Source: Mycolicibacter senuensis (GTDB lineage: Bacteria; Actinomycetota; Actinomycetes; Mycobacteriales; Mycobacteriaceae). Taken from it: DNA of 64,000 bases. The translations under genes were made by a program, and so were the position numbers. Below, piece after piece: positions 44,050 through 51,792 of this stretch. Within the stretch, counting starts at the first letter, position 1. Every line of letters starts with the position of its first letter. The DNA is taken from the NCBI RefSeq assembly GCF_002101885.1, contig NZ_LQPS01000040.1, forward strand, positions 1 through 64,000. Reading direction: 5' to 3'. The notes beneath the pieces were generated by a model that was not told the DNA's origin, did no database searches, and saw nothing but the letters and a program-made list of their open reading frames with translations.

Positions 44050-44986
44050 TGGGCCGGCGCAGCAGTCCGGTCAGGTAGGCGCACGCCTGCGCGCGGGCCC
44101 GGTGGCAGATGTCGAGAGTCGGCATGGTCATGAAACCGTGGACACCGCCTTCGAAGTAGCGCAGTACCGTGGGAACACCCGCCAGCCGCAGCGCTTCGGC
44201 GTAGGCGAGCCCCTCATCCCTTAACGGGTCGTGACCCGCGACCACCGCGACAGCGGGCGGCAACCCCGACAAGTCAGCGGCACCCAGCGGCGATGCATAG
44301 GGATGGCTCCGGTCGGCGACTGCCGGAACGTATTGGTCCCAATACCACTGCAGCGCGGGTTTCGGGTTGTAATAGCCGCTGCCGAACTCACGGTAGGACG
44401 GCGTGTCGAAGTCGGCTGCGATCACCGGATACAGCAGCAGTTGGCCGGCCAGGCCCGGGCCGCCGCGGTCACGGGACATCAGCGCAGTGACGGCGGCCAG
44501 GTTGCCACCGGCGCTGTCGCCGCCGACCACCAGTTTGTCGGGATCGCCGCCGAGCTCAGCGACGTGACGCGCCGCCCAGGCGGTGACCGCGTAGGCGTCC
44601 TCCGCGGCCGCCGGCCACCGCCCCTCTTCGGATGCGCGCCGGTAATGCACCGAAACCACCACGGCGGGAATACGGTTCGTGAAATCACGGCACAGGGCGT
44701 CGTGGCTGTCCAGGTCGCAGAAGACCCAACCGCCGCCGTGGGCGTACACCAGGGTCGGAACCGGGCCCGCGGCCGCGGCGCTCGGACGATAGACCCGGAT
44801 CCGCACCGGACCGTCCGGGCCGGGGACGGTGCGCTCGGAGACCTCCGACACCGGTTCGGGATCGGCGCTGGGTGTGAAACGCGAACGGATGGCGGCGCGG
44901 GCCTGTTCGCCGGTCATCGTGTGCACCGGGGGGAACCCGCCGTCCAGTGCGTCGATGATCCTCGCGATCTGGGGATCCAGCGTCAT
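44039..44986 (-). CDS. HSL-family alpha/beta hydrolase (esterase)
   Basis: 315 residues. The oxyanion motif A-H-G-G-G-W-V-F, nucleophile elbow G-G-D-S-A-G-G-N, a late D-P-L-R-D-E and G-V-H-G-F give the triad. It is about as long as the esterase at 29153 and related in pattern. It overlaps the IclR stop by ATGA (44983-44986), so it is co-transcribed with its probable regulator. It would hydrolyse an ester intermediate, such as a Baeyer-Villiger product. Confidence 0.87.
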   Translation of the reverse strand: MTLDPQIARIIDALDGGFPPVHTMTGEQARAAIRSRFTPSADPEPVSEVSERTVPGPDGPVRIRVYRPSAAAAGPVPTLVYAHGGGWVFCDLDSHDALCRDFTNRIPAVVVSVHYRRASEEGRWPAAAEDAYAVTAWAARHVAELGGDPDKLVVGGDSAGGNLAAVTALMSRDRGGPGLAGQLLLYPVIAADFDTPSYREFGSGYYNPKPALQWYWDQYVPAVADRSHPYASPLGAADLSGLPPAVAVVAGHDPLRDEGLAYAEALRLAGVPTVLRYFEGGVHGFMTMPTLDICHRARAQACAYLTGLLRRPITK

Positions 44987-45864
44987 GCGAGCTTCAGGTT
45001 CCCCCGGTGCACCGCCGGGCGGGCGATCGGGCCCGGGCGTAACGGCCGCATCTGCTGCAGCGTCGGGGCCACCCGGACACGTCCACAGTCCACGGCCTGC
45101 CAGATCCCCATCGCGGCGATCCGCACCGGGGCGGCCAGTCGCTGGTCGAACATCATCCGGCCCATCGGGCCGCAGACCGAGATCGCTGCGACCGCCTCGC
45201 CGGGGTCGCCGATGGGCGCGGCGACACAGCCGAAGCCCGGCAGCGACTCCTCCCGGTCGAAGGCGATGCCGCGGGAGCGGACCTTGTGCAGTTCGTCGCG
45301 TAGCTGGGCATGGCTGGAGATCGAGTACTTGGTCCGGCGTGGCGGCAGATCGGCGCCCAGGGCGGCGTTTTCGCGCTCCTCGGCGAAGGCCAGCAGTGCC
45401 TTGCCCAGCGCGGTGTGGTGCGCCGACTGCCGGCCGCCGACTCGGGTCGGGATCGCGGTGGTCATCCGGTTGCCGACCTTTTCCATGTACACCACGTCGG
45501 GGCCGTCCAGGACGGCGAGGTGAACAACCAGCCCGGTGGCGGCGTGCAGCTCGTGCAGTTTGGGAATCGCGGCCTTGTGCAGGCGGTCCTGGTGCACGGC
45601 CAGGGAGCCGAGCTCGACCAGTCGCATGCCCAGTTCGTAGTCGCGGCCACTGCGGCGCAACCAGCGCAGCTGCACAAGACGCTCGAGCATCCGGTGCGCC
45701 GACGACCGGGGCAGCCCGGTCCGGCGCACGATCTGCGCCAACGTCAAGCGGCCCGGTCCGTCGAACGCGTCGAGGACCAGGGATACCCGGTCGATGACGG
45801 CGCTGGGGGTTTGGGGCCCGGCCGTCTTCGCGGTGGTGGTTGGCAATGCGCTGGTCGGCGCCAT
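44983..45864 (-). CDS. IclR-family transcriptional regulator
   Basis: 293 residues from ATG 45864, which has AGGAGG six bases upstream. The frame reaches 45909, but that start lies inside the operator palindrome. The N-terminal winged helix (about 20-80) has L-T-L-A-Q-I-V-R-R-T-G-L-P-R-S-S-A-H-R-M-L. The effector domain has H-H-T-A-L-G-K-A-L-L-A and G-C-V-A-A-P-I. IclR proteins of this kind regulate aromatic and steroid-like catabolism, often as activators or repressors of adjacent genes. Here the HsaC- and HsaA-like genes stand immediately upstream and an esterase downstream. Confidence 0.88.
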   Translation of the reverse strand: MAPTSALPTTTAKTAGPQTPSAVIDRVSLVLDAFDGPGRLTLAQIVRRTGLPRSSAHRMLERLVQLRWLRRSGRDYELGMRLVELGSLAVHQDRLHKAAIPKLHELHAATGLVVHLAVLDGPDVVYMEKVGNRMTTAIPTRVGGRQSAHHTALGKALLAFAEERENAALGADLPPRRTKYSISSHAQLRDELHKVRSRGIAFDREESLPGFGCVAAPIGDPGEAVAAISVCGPMGRMMFDQRLAAPVRIAAMGIWQAVDCGRVRVAPTLQQMRPLRPGPIARPAVHRGNLKLA

Positions 45865-45887
45865 TGAGATCCTCCTGGCATTTCTAA

Positions 45888-45901
45888 TAGGCATATGCCT
45901 A
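45888..45901 (-). promoter_or_regulatory. palindromic operator upstream of the IclR gene
   Basis: TAGGCATATGCCTA is a perfect 14-base palindrome, 23 bases upstream of the start, followed by a further GGCATAT half-copy (45904-45910). The local AT-rich composition contrasts with the flanks. IclR-family sites are commonly palindromes of this size, so autoregulation is likely. Confidence 0.55.
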
Positions 45902-46008
45902 ATGGGCATATATCTACCACATGCCTGTGGTTGTTGTCACACCAACGGCGGATTCGGTTCACGACGCAGCAAGGTGCGCGGGAATGCCCGGAGACGGACC
46001 GCCCGACG

Positions 46009-46033
46009 CCGGGTCAGCGGGCCGGTCAGCGGC
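46009..46033 (-). promoter_or_regulatory. tandem GGTCAGCGG motif between IclR and HsaC-like genes
   Basis: Two copies 13 bases apart, CCGGGTCAGCGG (46009-46020) and CCGGTCAGCGGC (46022-46033). The second is identical to 23910-23921. The 243-base region 45865-46107 otherwise shows no coding content. Confidence 0.35.
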
Positions 46034-46107
46034 GCGGCACCGCGGCAGGCGGCGATGTGGTTGCGGCCGGCCTCAGCGGCCGGCGGCAATCGAGGTCGAG
46101 CAGGTGA

Positions 46108-47016
46108 TCAGGGACGCATGGCTGCGGGCAGGTCGTCGACCCACTGGTGGCCCCAGTAGCTGTCGGCGGTGATTTCCTCGGCGGTGTAATACGTTTCCTC
46201 GACGCGCATACCCTCGGTGCCGAACTCGACATCCCAATCCCCGGGAGCGCGGACGTAGAACGACACCATCTTGTCATTGGTGTGCCGTCCCAGGGTCGAG
46301 GACAGCTGGAAGCCGTCCTTGTTGACCCGGTCCAGCGCCTGCCCGACCGCGTCGAGGGTGTCGACCTCGACCATGAGGTGGACCAGGCCCGGGTCGCGCA
46401 ACGTCGCGGCCGGGCACAAGGCCAGGCTGTGATGGCGTTCGTTGACGCCGAGGAAGCGCACCCGCACCGGCCCGAACTCCGGCGGCACGGGAACCCGGAA
46501 TGCGCCGCGGGGCTTGAATCCCAATACCGCGGTGTAGAACTCGAACAGACCCGGGACATCGAGTGCGGGCAGGACCACATGCCCGAGACCTTGATCGCCG
46601 GTCACGAACCTCGCCCCGAACGGGGTGACCACCGGGCTGTGGTCGAGCACCGCACCGTGGAACACCTCGAGGGAGGTGCCGGCCGGATCTGCGAATGCGA
46701 TGGCCGCTTCGACCCGGCGGGCGTCGGCTTCGGCCAGGGTCAGCTCCCGGTACGCGGTGCCGGACGCGTCCAACAGATCCTTGACCTCGTCGAGGGCTGC
46801 GTGATCGCGCACCTCCCAGCCCACGGTGGTGATCTTGTCGGTCTGGCCGGGCGTCACCACGATGCGGGCGGCCCGCTCATCCATCCGCAGGTAGAGCGCC
46901 TCGTCGTCGGGTCCGCTTCCGGAGGCGAAACCCAGTACACCGAAGGCGAAATGCCGCCAGCGGGCCATATCGGTGGCCTGCACGGTCACATAGCCGAGGC
47001 TCTTGATCGGGCTCAT
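46108..47016 (-). CDS. extradiol ring-cleavage dioxygenase, HsaC-like
   Basis: 302 residues from ATG 47016, with AGGAGA upstream. Two VOC modules form a type I extradiol dioxygenase. The Fe(II) ligands are H146 (Q-G-L-G-H-V-V-L), H196 (E-R-H-H-S-L-A-L) and E264 (W-D-V-E-F-G). It aligns by eye with HsaC of M. tuberculosis, which cleaves the catechol ring A of 3,4-DHSA in cholesterol degradation, including L-M-V-E-V-D, T-L-G-R-H-x-N-D and Y-W-G-H-Q/D-x. It is probably a paralogue, since HsaD and HsaB are not adjacent. It follows the HsaA-like gene by 16 bases. Confidence 0.88.
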   Translation of the reverse strand: MSPIKSLGYVTVQATDMARWRHFAFGVLGFASGSGPDDEALYLRMDERAARIVVTPGQTDKITTVGWEVRDHAALDEVKDLLDASGTAYRELTLAEADARRVEAAIAFADPAGTSLEVFHGAVLDHSPVVTPFGARFVTGDQGLGHVVLPALDVPGLFEFYTAVLGFKPRGAFRVPVPPEFGPVRVRFLGVNERHHSLALCPAATLRDPGLVHLMVEVDTLDAVGQALDRVNKDGFQLSSTLGRHTNDKMVSFYVRAPGDWDVEFGTEGMRVEETYYTAEEITADSYWGHQWVDDLPAAMRP

Positions 47017-47032
47017 GCGGTTCTCCTAGCTC

Positions 47033-48214
47033 CTAGATCATCGCCCGCAGCGGACCCTGCGGGTCCACCCCGAGCGAACTCAGTGCCGACGCGTGATAGA
47101 CGGTGCCCGGGACGTGGATGGCGTGCGCCTGTCCGACGTGCACGTCCCGCCAATAGCGCTGCAGTGGCTTGTCCATCCGGGCGGCGTTGCCGCCGCAACG
47201 CGCGAAGAGTTCGTCGACGGCGGACACGGCGCGCCACACCGCACGGATCTGGGTCCGCCTCCCCGCCGCGCGGTCCTCGAAGGACACCTCGTGGCCGGCG
47301 GCCACCAGATCGTAGATCCGGTCGGCGTTGGCCAGGAGTTCCTGGCGGGCGGCGTTGATGTCGGCGGCGGCCTCACCGATGGCATACATGACGTAGGGGT
47401 CGTCCTTGACTGCGACGCCGCTGGAGTTGACCCGCTCGCGCTGGTAGGCCAGGGCCGCGGCCAGCGCGCCCTCGGCGATGCCGATCGTGGCGGACGAGAT
47501 GCCCAACGGGAACATGGTCGACCACGGCATCAGATACAGCGGCTCGGTCATGCCGGCGTCGCGCTGTGCGGTGCCGTCCATCACCTTCATCCCGTCCATG
47601 GTGCGGTACTCCGGGACGAAGGCATCGGCGACGATGACATCCTTGGACCCGGTGCCGCGCAGCCCGACCACGTCCCAGGAGTCCTCGACGATCTGGTAAT
47701 CCTTGCGCGGCAGGATCATGTGCAGCATCTGCGGGGGCATCAGCGGCTTGCCGTCGGCGCCGCCGAGCATGGCGCCGAGGATGATCCAGTCGCAGTGGTC
47801 GGTGCCGGAGCTGAACTGCCAACGGCCATTGAACAGGTAGCCGCCGTCAACCGGCGTGGCCACCCCCTGCGGGGCGTACGGCGATGCCACCCAGGTGTCG
47901 ACGTCGTCGCCCCAGATCTCGGCGGGGACCCGGGGGTCGGCGTAGGCCAACTGGTAAGGGTGCACCCCGACCACACCGTTGATCCATCCCGCCGATGGGT
48001 CGAGGGCGGCGGTCGCCATCACCGCCTCGGCGAACTCGCGAGGGTGAACCTCAAGCCCGCCATATGTTTTGGGCTGCAACAGCCGGATATTGCCGATCTG
48101 CTTCATGGTTTTGACCGTGGCGTCGGTCAGTTTGCCGATCTTCTCGGCCTCCTCGGCCTGCCCACGAAACTGCTCGGCCAGCTCCGCGACGCTGTCAGTC
48201 ACCCGTTTAGTCAT
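47033..48214 (-). CDS. flavin-dependent monooxygenase, HsaA-like (acyl-CoA dehydrogenase fold)
   Basis: 393 residues from ATG 48214. The upstream open frame to 48319 is not coding-like and has no site. It aligns with HsaA (394 residues), the 3-HSA hydroxylase of steroid degradation. Shared features include G-G-L-E-V-H, V-G-V-H, P-Y-A-P-Q-G, N-G-R-W-Q-F-S-S-G and V-G-L-R-G-T-G-S, then M-P-W-S-T-M. It uses reduced flavin from a separate reductase (HsaB type), which is not in this window. With the HsaC-like gene 16 bases downstream it would hydroxylate a phenol to a catechol and then cleave it. Confidence 0.88.
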   Translation of the reverse strand: MTKRVTDSVAELAEQFRGQAEEAEKIGKLTDATVKTMKQIGNIRLLQPKTYGGLEVHPREFAEAVMATAALDPSAGWINGVVGVHPYQLAYADPRVPAEIWGDDVDTWVASPYAPQGVATPVDGGYLFNGRWQFSSGTDHCDWIILGAMLGGADGKPLMPPQMLHMILPRKDYQIVEDSWDVVGLRGTGSKDVIVADAFVPEYRTMDGMKVMDGTAQRDAGMTEPLYLMPWSTMFPLGISSATIGIAEGALAAALAYQRERVNSSGVAVKDDPYVMYAIGEAAADINAARQELLANADRIYDLVAAGHEVSFEDRAAGRRTQIRAVWRAVSAVDELFARCGGNAARMDKPLQRYWRDVHVGQAHAIHVPGTVYHASALSSLGVDPQGPLRAMI

Positions 48215-48259
48215 GGCAACGATGGTGGACGCGGGGAGCGAACCGCTGCCCGCCTCATC

Positions 48260-48271
48260 CCGGTGAGCGGA
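48260..48271 (+). promoter_or_regulatory. candidate regulatory motif between HsaA-like and BVMO genes
   Basis: CCGGTGAGCGGA, followed at once by CCGGT, resembles the other CCGGT(C/G)AG(C/T)GG sites. It is 46 bases upstream of the HsaA-like start and 81 bases upstream of the BVMO start in their divergent region. Confidence 0.3.
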
Positions 48272-48338
48272 CCGGTAACGGAGAATCCCCCGGTGCCCGT
48301 TGACCGGGAGACGCCGCACCCGATGGGCGATGCCGGCG

Positions 48339-48344
48339 TACGGT
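48339..48344 (+). promoter_or_regulatory. leaderless promoter -10 box of the second BVMO gene
   Basis: TACGGT (TANNNT) ends seven bases before GTG 48352, and no ribosome binding site precedes that start. This is consistent with a leaderless transcript. Confidence 0.4.
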
Positions 48345-48351
48345 CACCGCC

Positions 48352-49962
48352 GTGAGCAGCGGGACCGAAAGTCATGTCGACGTGATCGTGGTGGGCGCCG
48401 GATTCGGCGGTCTGTATGCCCTGCACCGATTCCGGGAGCAGGGCTTGTCGGTCCGCGTCTTCGAAGCAGCTCCCGAGGTGGGCGGGACGTGGTACTTCAA
48501 CCGCTACCCGGGAGCACGATGCGATGTCGAGAGCCTCGACTACTGCTATTCGTTCTCCGACGAGCTGCAGCAGGAGTGGACCTGGTCGGAGAAGTACGCC
48601 ACCCAGAGCGAGATCCTCGACTACATCAACTGGGTGGCCGACAAACTGGACTTGCGGGCGGGCATCACCTTCAACACCAGGGTGGTGTCGGCCGTTCTGG
48701 ACGAGGACACCCTGCGGTGGACGGTAGCCACCAACAGCGGCGAGACGGTCACGGCGCGGTTCGTGGTGCTGGCCACCGGACCGCTGTCCTCGCCGCTGAC
48801 CCCCGACATCCCCGGGCTGGACACGTTCGGCGGCGAGGTCTATCACACCGCTCACTGGCCGCATGAGGGCGTCGACTTCACCGGTGAGAGGGTGGGTGTG
48901 ATCGGCACCGGTTCCTCAGGGGTCCAGTCGATCCCGATCATCGCCGAGCAGGCCGCGCACCTCTGCGTCTTCCAGCGCACCCCGAATTACAGTGTGCCGG
49001 CGGGCAACCGCCCGCTGACGGCCGAGGAGATCGAGCACGCCAAGGCCACCTACGCCGAGCGGCGCCGGATGTCGTGGCGCAGTGGCGGCGGATCACCGCA
49101 TGTGGCGCACCCCAAGCTGACCATGGAAGTCGGAGCCGAGGAGCGACGGGCCGCCTTCGAGGAGCGCTGGCAGCTGGGCGGCGTGTTGTTCTCCAAGACC
49201 TTCGCCGACCAGATGATCAGCCTCGAGGCCAACGAGGAGGCCCGCAGGTTCTACGAGGAGAAGATCCGCGCGGTGATCGACGACCCGGATGTCGCCGAGT
49301 TGCTGATCCCGGACGACCATCCCATCGGGACCAAACGAATCTGCACCGACACCAACTACTTCCAGACGTTCAACCGGCCGGATGTGACGCTGGTCAGTGT
49401 CCGCAACACCCCGATCGAGTCGATCGACGAGTCTGGTGTGGTGACCTCGGCGGCCCGCTACGACCTGGACGCCATCGTGCTGGCGACCGGCTTCGACGCC
49501 ATGACCGGAACCCTGGCCAAGATCGATATCGTCGGCCGCGACGGCCGCAGGTTGGTCGATGACTGGTCGAACGGACCCCGCACCTACCTCGGGCTCGGGG
49601 TCGACGGCTTTCCCAACCTCTTTCTGGTCTCGGGTCCGGGTGCGCCGGCGGTGCTGGCCAATATGGTGCTGCACGCCGAGGCGCACATCAACTGGATATC
49701 GGGGGCCATCGCCTATCTCGACGAGCACGGCTACGCAGCGATCGAGGCAACTGCAGATGCCGTTGACAACTGGATCGCCGAGTGCAACCAGCGCGCCGAC
49801 GCCACGCTCTTCCCGAAGGCGAACTCCTGGTACGTGGGTGCCAACGTCCCTGGCAAGCCGCGGGTTTTCATGCTGTTCATCGGTGGATTCGCGACGTACC
49901 TCGACATCTGCGCCGAGGTCGCCGGCGCCGGGTACAAGGGGTTCCGGCTGCTCAAGACCTAG
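48352..49962 (+). CDS. Baeyer-Villiger monooxygenase, type I (CHMO/CPDMO-like)
   Basis: 536 residues from GTG 48352. FAD motif V-G-A-G-F-G-G (14-20), E-V-G-G-T-W-Y-F-N-R-Y-P-G-A-R-C-D, complete fingerprint F-G-G-E-V-Y-H-T-A-H-W-P (159-170), NADPH motif I-G-T-G-S-S-G (184-190) and a late A-T-G-F-D segment. This length and fingerprint are those of cyclohexanone- or steroid-type BVMOs, distinct from the extended enzyme at 38901. It is divergent from the HsaA-like gene and would oxidise a cyclic or side-chain ketone. Confidence 0.9.
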   Translation: MSSGTESHVDVIVVGAGFGGLYALHRFREQGLSVRVFEAAPEVGGTWYFNRYPGARCDVESLDYCYSFSDELQQEWTWSEKYATQSEILDYINWVADKLDLRAGITFNTRVVSAVLDEDTLRWTVATNSGETVTARFVVLATGPLSSPLTPDIPGLDTFGGEVYHTAHWPHEGVDFTGERVGVIGTGSSGVQSIPIIAEQAAHLCVFQRTPNYSVPAGNRPLTAEEIEHAKATYAERRRMSWRSGGGSPHVAHPKLTMEVGAEERRAAFEERWQLGGVLFSKTFADQMISLEANEEARRFYEEKIRAVIDDPDVAELLIPDDHPIGTKRICTDTNYFQTFNRPDVTLVSVRNTPIESIDESGVVTSAARYDLDAIVLATGFDAMTGTLAKIDIVGRDGRRLVDDWSNGPRTYLGLGVDGFPNLFLVSGPGAPAVLANMVLHAEAHINWISGAIAYLDEHGYAAIEATADAVDNWIAECNQRADATLFPKANSWYVGANVPGKPRVFMLFIGGFATYLDICAEVAGAGYKGFRLLKT

Positions 49963-49971
49963 TGCGGCCGG

Positions 49972-51588
49972 TCAGTTCTCGCGATGCGCCGGCTCGGATC
50001 CCGGTCGGTGCGCCGCGTGGGCTCCGGCGCGTCTGCCGCTGAAGATGCAGTCGGCTATCGAGAGTCCGCTCACGTAACTGTTGGAGCAGATGCCCACCGC
50101 GTTCCGGCCGGCGGCGTACAGCCCGGGAACGACGCCACCGTCGCGGTGAGCCACTTCGCCTGTCGCCTCGTCCACGACGAGCCCACCCAGTGTCAGGCCG
50201 GGAATCGGGTAGAACATCGACGAGTCGGCCGAGATGTTGACCGAGTAGAACGGTCCCTGCCGCATGGGCGGGCACAGGTCAGGATCCTTTCGCGCCGGAT
50301 CGCCCGCGCCGCTGATGATTCCGCTGGTGTAGGCATCAACCGTGCGGCGCAGGCCGGCCGGGTCGATGCCGTTCTTGGCCGCGATGCCCTCGATGGTGGC
50401 GGCCTTCTTGTGCCCGGTGGTGAGCAGGTACAGCAACTGCAGTCGCTGGAACAGCTGGGTCTGGTCGCGGATCTGGTCCCGGATCTTCTGCCACGTCGGT
50501 GCGTCGTAGATGGCCCAGCCGGCGCCGCCGAACCGACGCATCATCACGTCGCCGTGGGTTGCCCCGTAGAGGTCCTCGTTGGCGATCCGCCGTCCGTCGG
50601 CGCCGACGGTCAAACCTTCCAGGAAGGCGCTCGGCGGCGCCAGAAACCGCCACGCGGTGACGTTGCCCATCTTGTCGGTCTTGCCGCCGGCGGCCAGCCC
50701 GAGCGCGATCCCACATCCGTCGTCGCCGGCGGTGCCCAGCGGTGAGACCTTCATGAAAGCCGGGGCGAAGTGCTGCATCCATTCGCGGTTGTAGACGAAG
50801 CCGCCCGCAGCGAGCACCACTGCGCGACCCCGGGCCGCACCCTCGACCGCCCCGTCGGCCCAGAGCCGTTCGGTCCGTGCGACCGCTCCCTTCACCAGCC
50901 CGGGCAGCCAATTTCCCACCTTGCCGGTGAGTTGGGTCAACAGCGAGTGCTGGCGTACGTTGCGATGGGCCGGATCGAGTGCACGGTAGCGCACGCCGGC
51001 GACCCGCCCGTGCTCGTCGGTGATGAGGCCGTGAACGCGGGCCAGTGGAATGAAGTCGACACCGATCGCCTCGGCCGAGCGACGTAGGTGCTCGAACAAC
51101 GCCTTGCCCGAGCCCATGCCGGGTGCCAGCACGCGGTGGCCGCGAGGCGCGGGGCGTGCGTGCTCGACGTAAGGATGCGCTTTCTCGTTGCCGGAGTAGT
51201 AGAGGTAGAAGTCGTCGGTGGGATAGGAGGTCTTGTACGACGAGACCGTTCCGCCCCGGAACTCGACGCCGTGGGACTTGAGCCACTCGATCATCGCCGG
51301 ACTCTGCTCGCAGAACCGGAGCAGGGTCTCCTCGGCGACCGCATCGCCCACCTCCTGACGGAGATAGGCGAGCATGTCGTCGACCGAGTCCTGATAGCCG
51401 CCCGCGTGCTGCTCCGGCGTTCCCGCACCGGCATAGACGATCCCGCCGGACAGCGCCGTCGCGCCCCCGCCGTACCCGCGATCCAGGGCCAGCACCCGCG
51501 CTCCGCAGCTCGCGGCCTCGATGGCGGCGGCAGCGCCGGCGGCTCCGAACCCGACCACGATGACGTCATACCCGTTGGGCGGCGTCAT
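49972..51588 (-). CDS. FAD-binding dehydrogenase, succinate-dehydrogenase/KstD superfamily
   Basis: 538 residues from ATG 51588, with GGGGAG upstream. The much longer open frame to 52305 is antisense to the next gene. The FAD motif V-V-G-F-G-A-A-G-A-A-A is followed by G-G-G-A-T-A-L-S-G-G. Unlike the two KstD-like proteins, the C-terminal motif is C-S-N-S-Y-V-S-G-L-S with no Y-P-G-x-G, so the catalytic chemistry probably differs (for example delta4-dehydrogenase- or urocanate-reductase-like). It ends ten bases past the BVMO stop, convergent with it. Confidence 0.82.
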   Translation of the reverse strand: MTPPNGYDVIVVGFGAAGAAAAIEAASCGARVLALDRGYGGGATALSGGIVYAGAGTPEQHAGGYQDSVDDMLAYLRQEVGDAVAEETLLRFCEQSPAMIEWLKSHGVEFRGGTVSSYKTSYPTDDFYLYYSGNEKAHPYVEHARPAPRGHRVLAPGMGSGKALFEHLRRSAEAIGVDFIPLARVHGLITDEHGRVAGVRYRALDPAHRNVRQHSLLTQLTGKVGNWLPGLVKGAVARTERLWADGAVEGAARGRAVVLAAGGFVYNREWMQHFAPAFMKVSPLGTAGDDGCGIALGLAAGGKTDKMGNVTAWRFLAPPSAFLEGLTVGADGRRIANEDLYGATHGDVMMRRFGGAGWAIYDAPTWQKIRDQIRDQTQLFQRLQLLYLLTTGHKKAATIEGIAAKNGIDPAGLRRTVDAYTSGIISGAGDPARKDPDLCPPMRQGPFYSVNISADSSMFYPIPGLTLGGLVVDEATGEVAHRDGGVVPGLYAAGRNAVGICSNSYVSGLSIADCIFSGRRAGAHAAHRPGSEPAHREN

Positions 51589-51669
51589 AGGGTCTCCCCT
51601 TCTCGAACGGCAGTCGCGGCAGGAACGCCCAACGTTGGCATCGGTGGCTGGCATGGCGCCAGGGTGCCT

Positions 51670-51681
51670 CCCGCTCACCGG
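51670..51681 (-). promoter_or_regulatory. candidate regulatory motif in the FAD dehydrogenase / CruF-like divergent region
   Basis: Read on the minus strand this is CCGGTGAGCGGG, another member of the shared motif group. The 204-base region 51589-51792 also holds the 14-mer CGGCAGTCGCGGCA (51608-51621) shared with 23918-23931. Confidence 0.28.
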
Positions 51682-51792
51682 TCGATGCGGTGTGTCGCCA
51701 TCGGTCTGGTATTCAGATCCGCACCCGCCCGCGCTGAGCCGTGCCAAACTCATTCCCGGTGCGGGCGGGGCAGACGGCGGAGGGAGACCACG

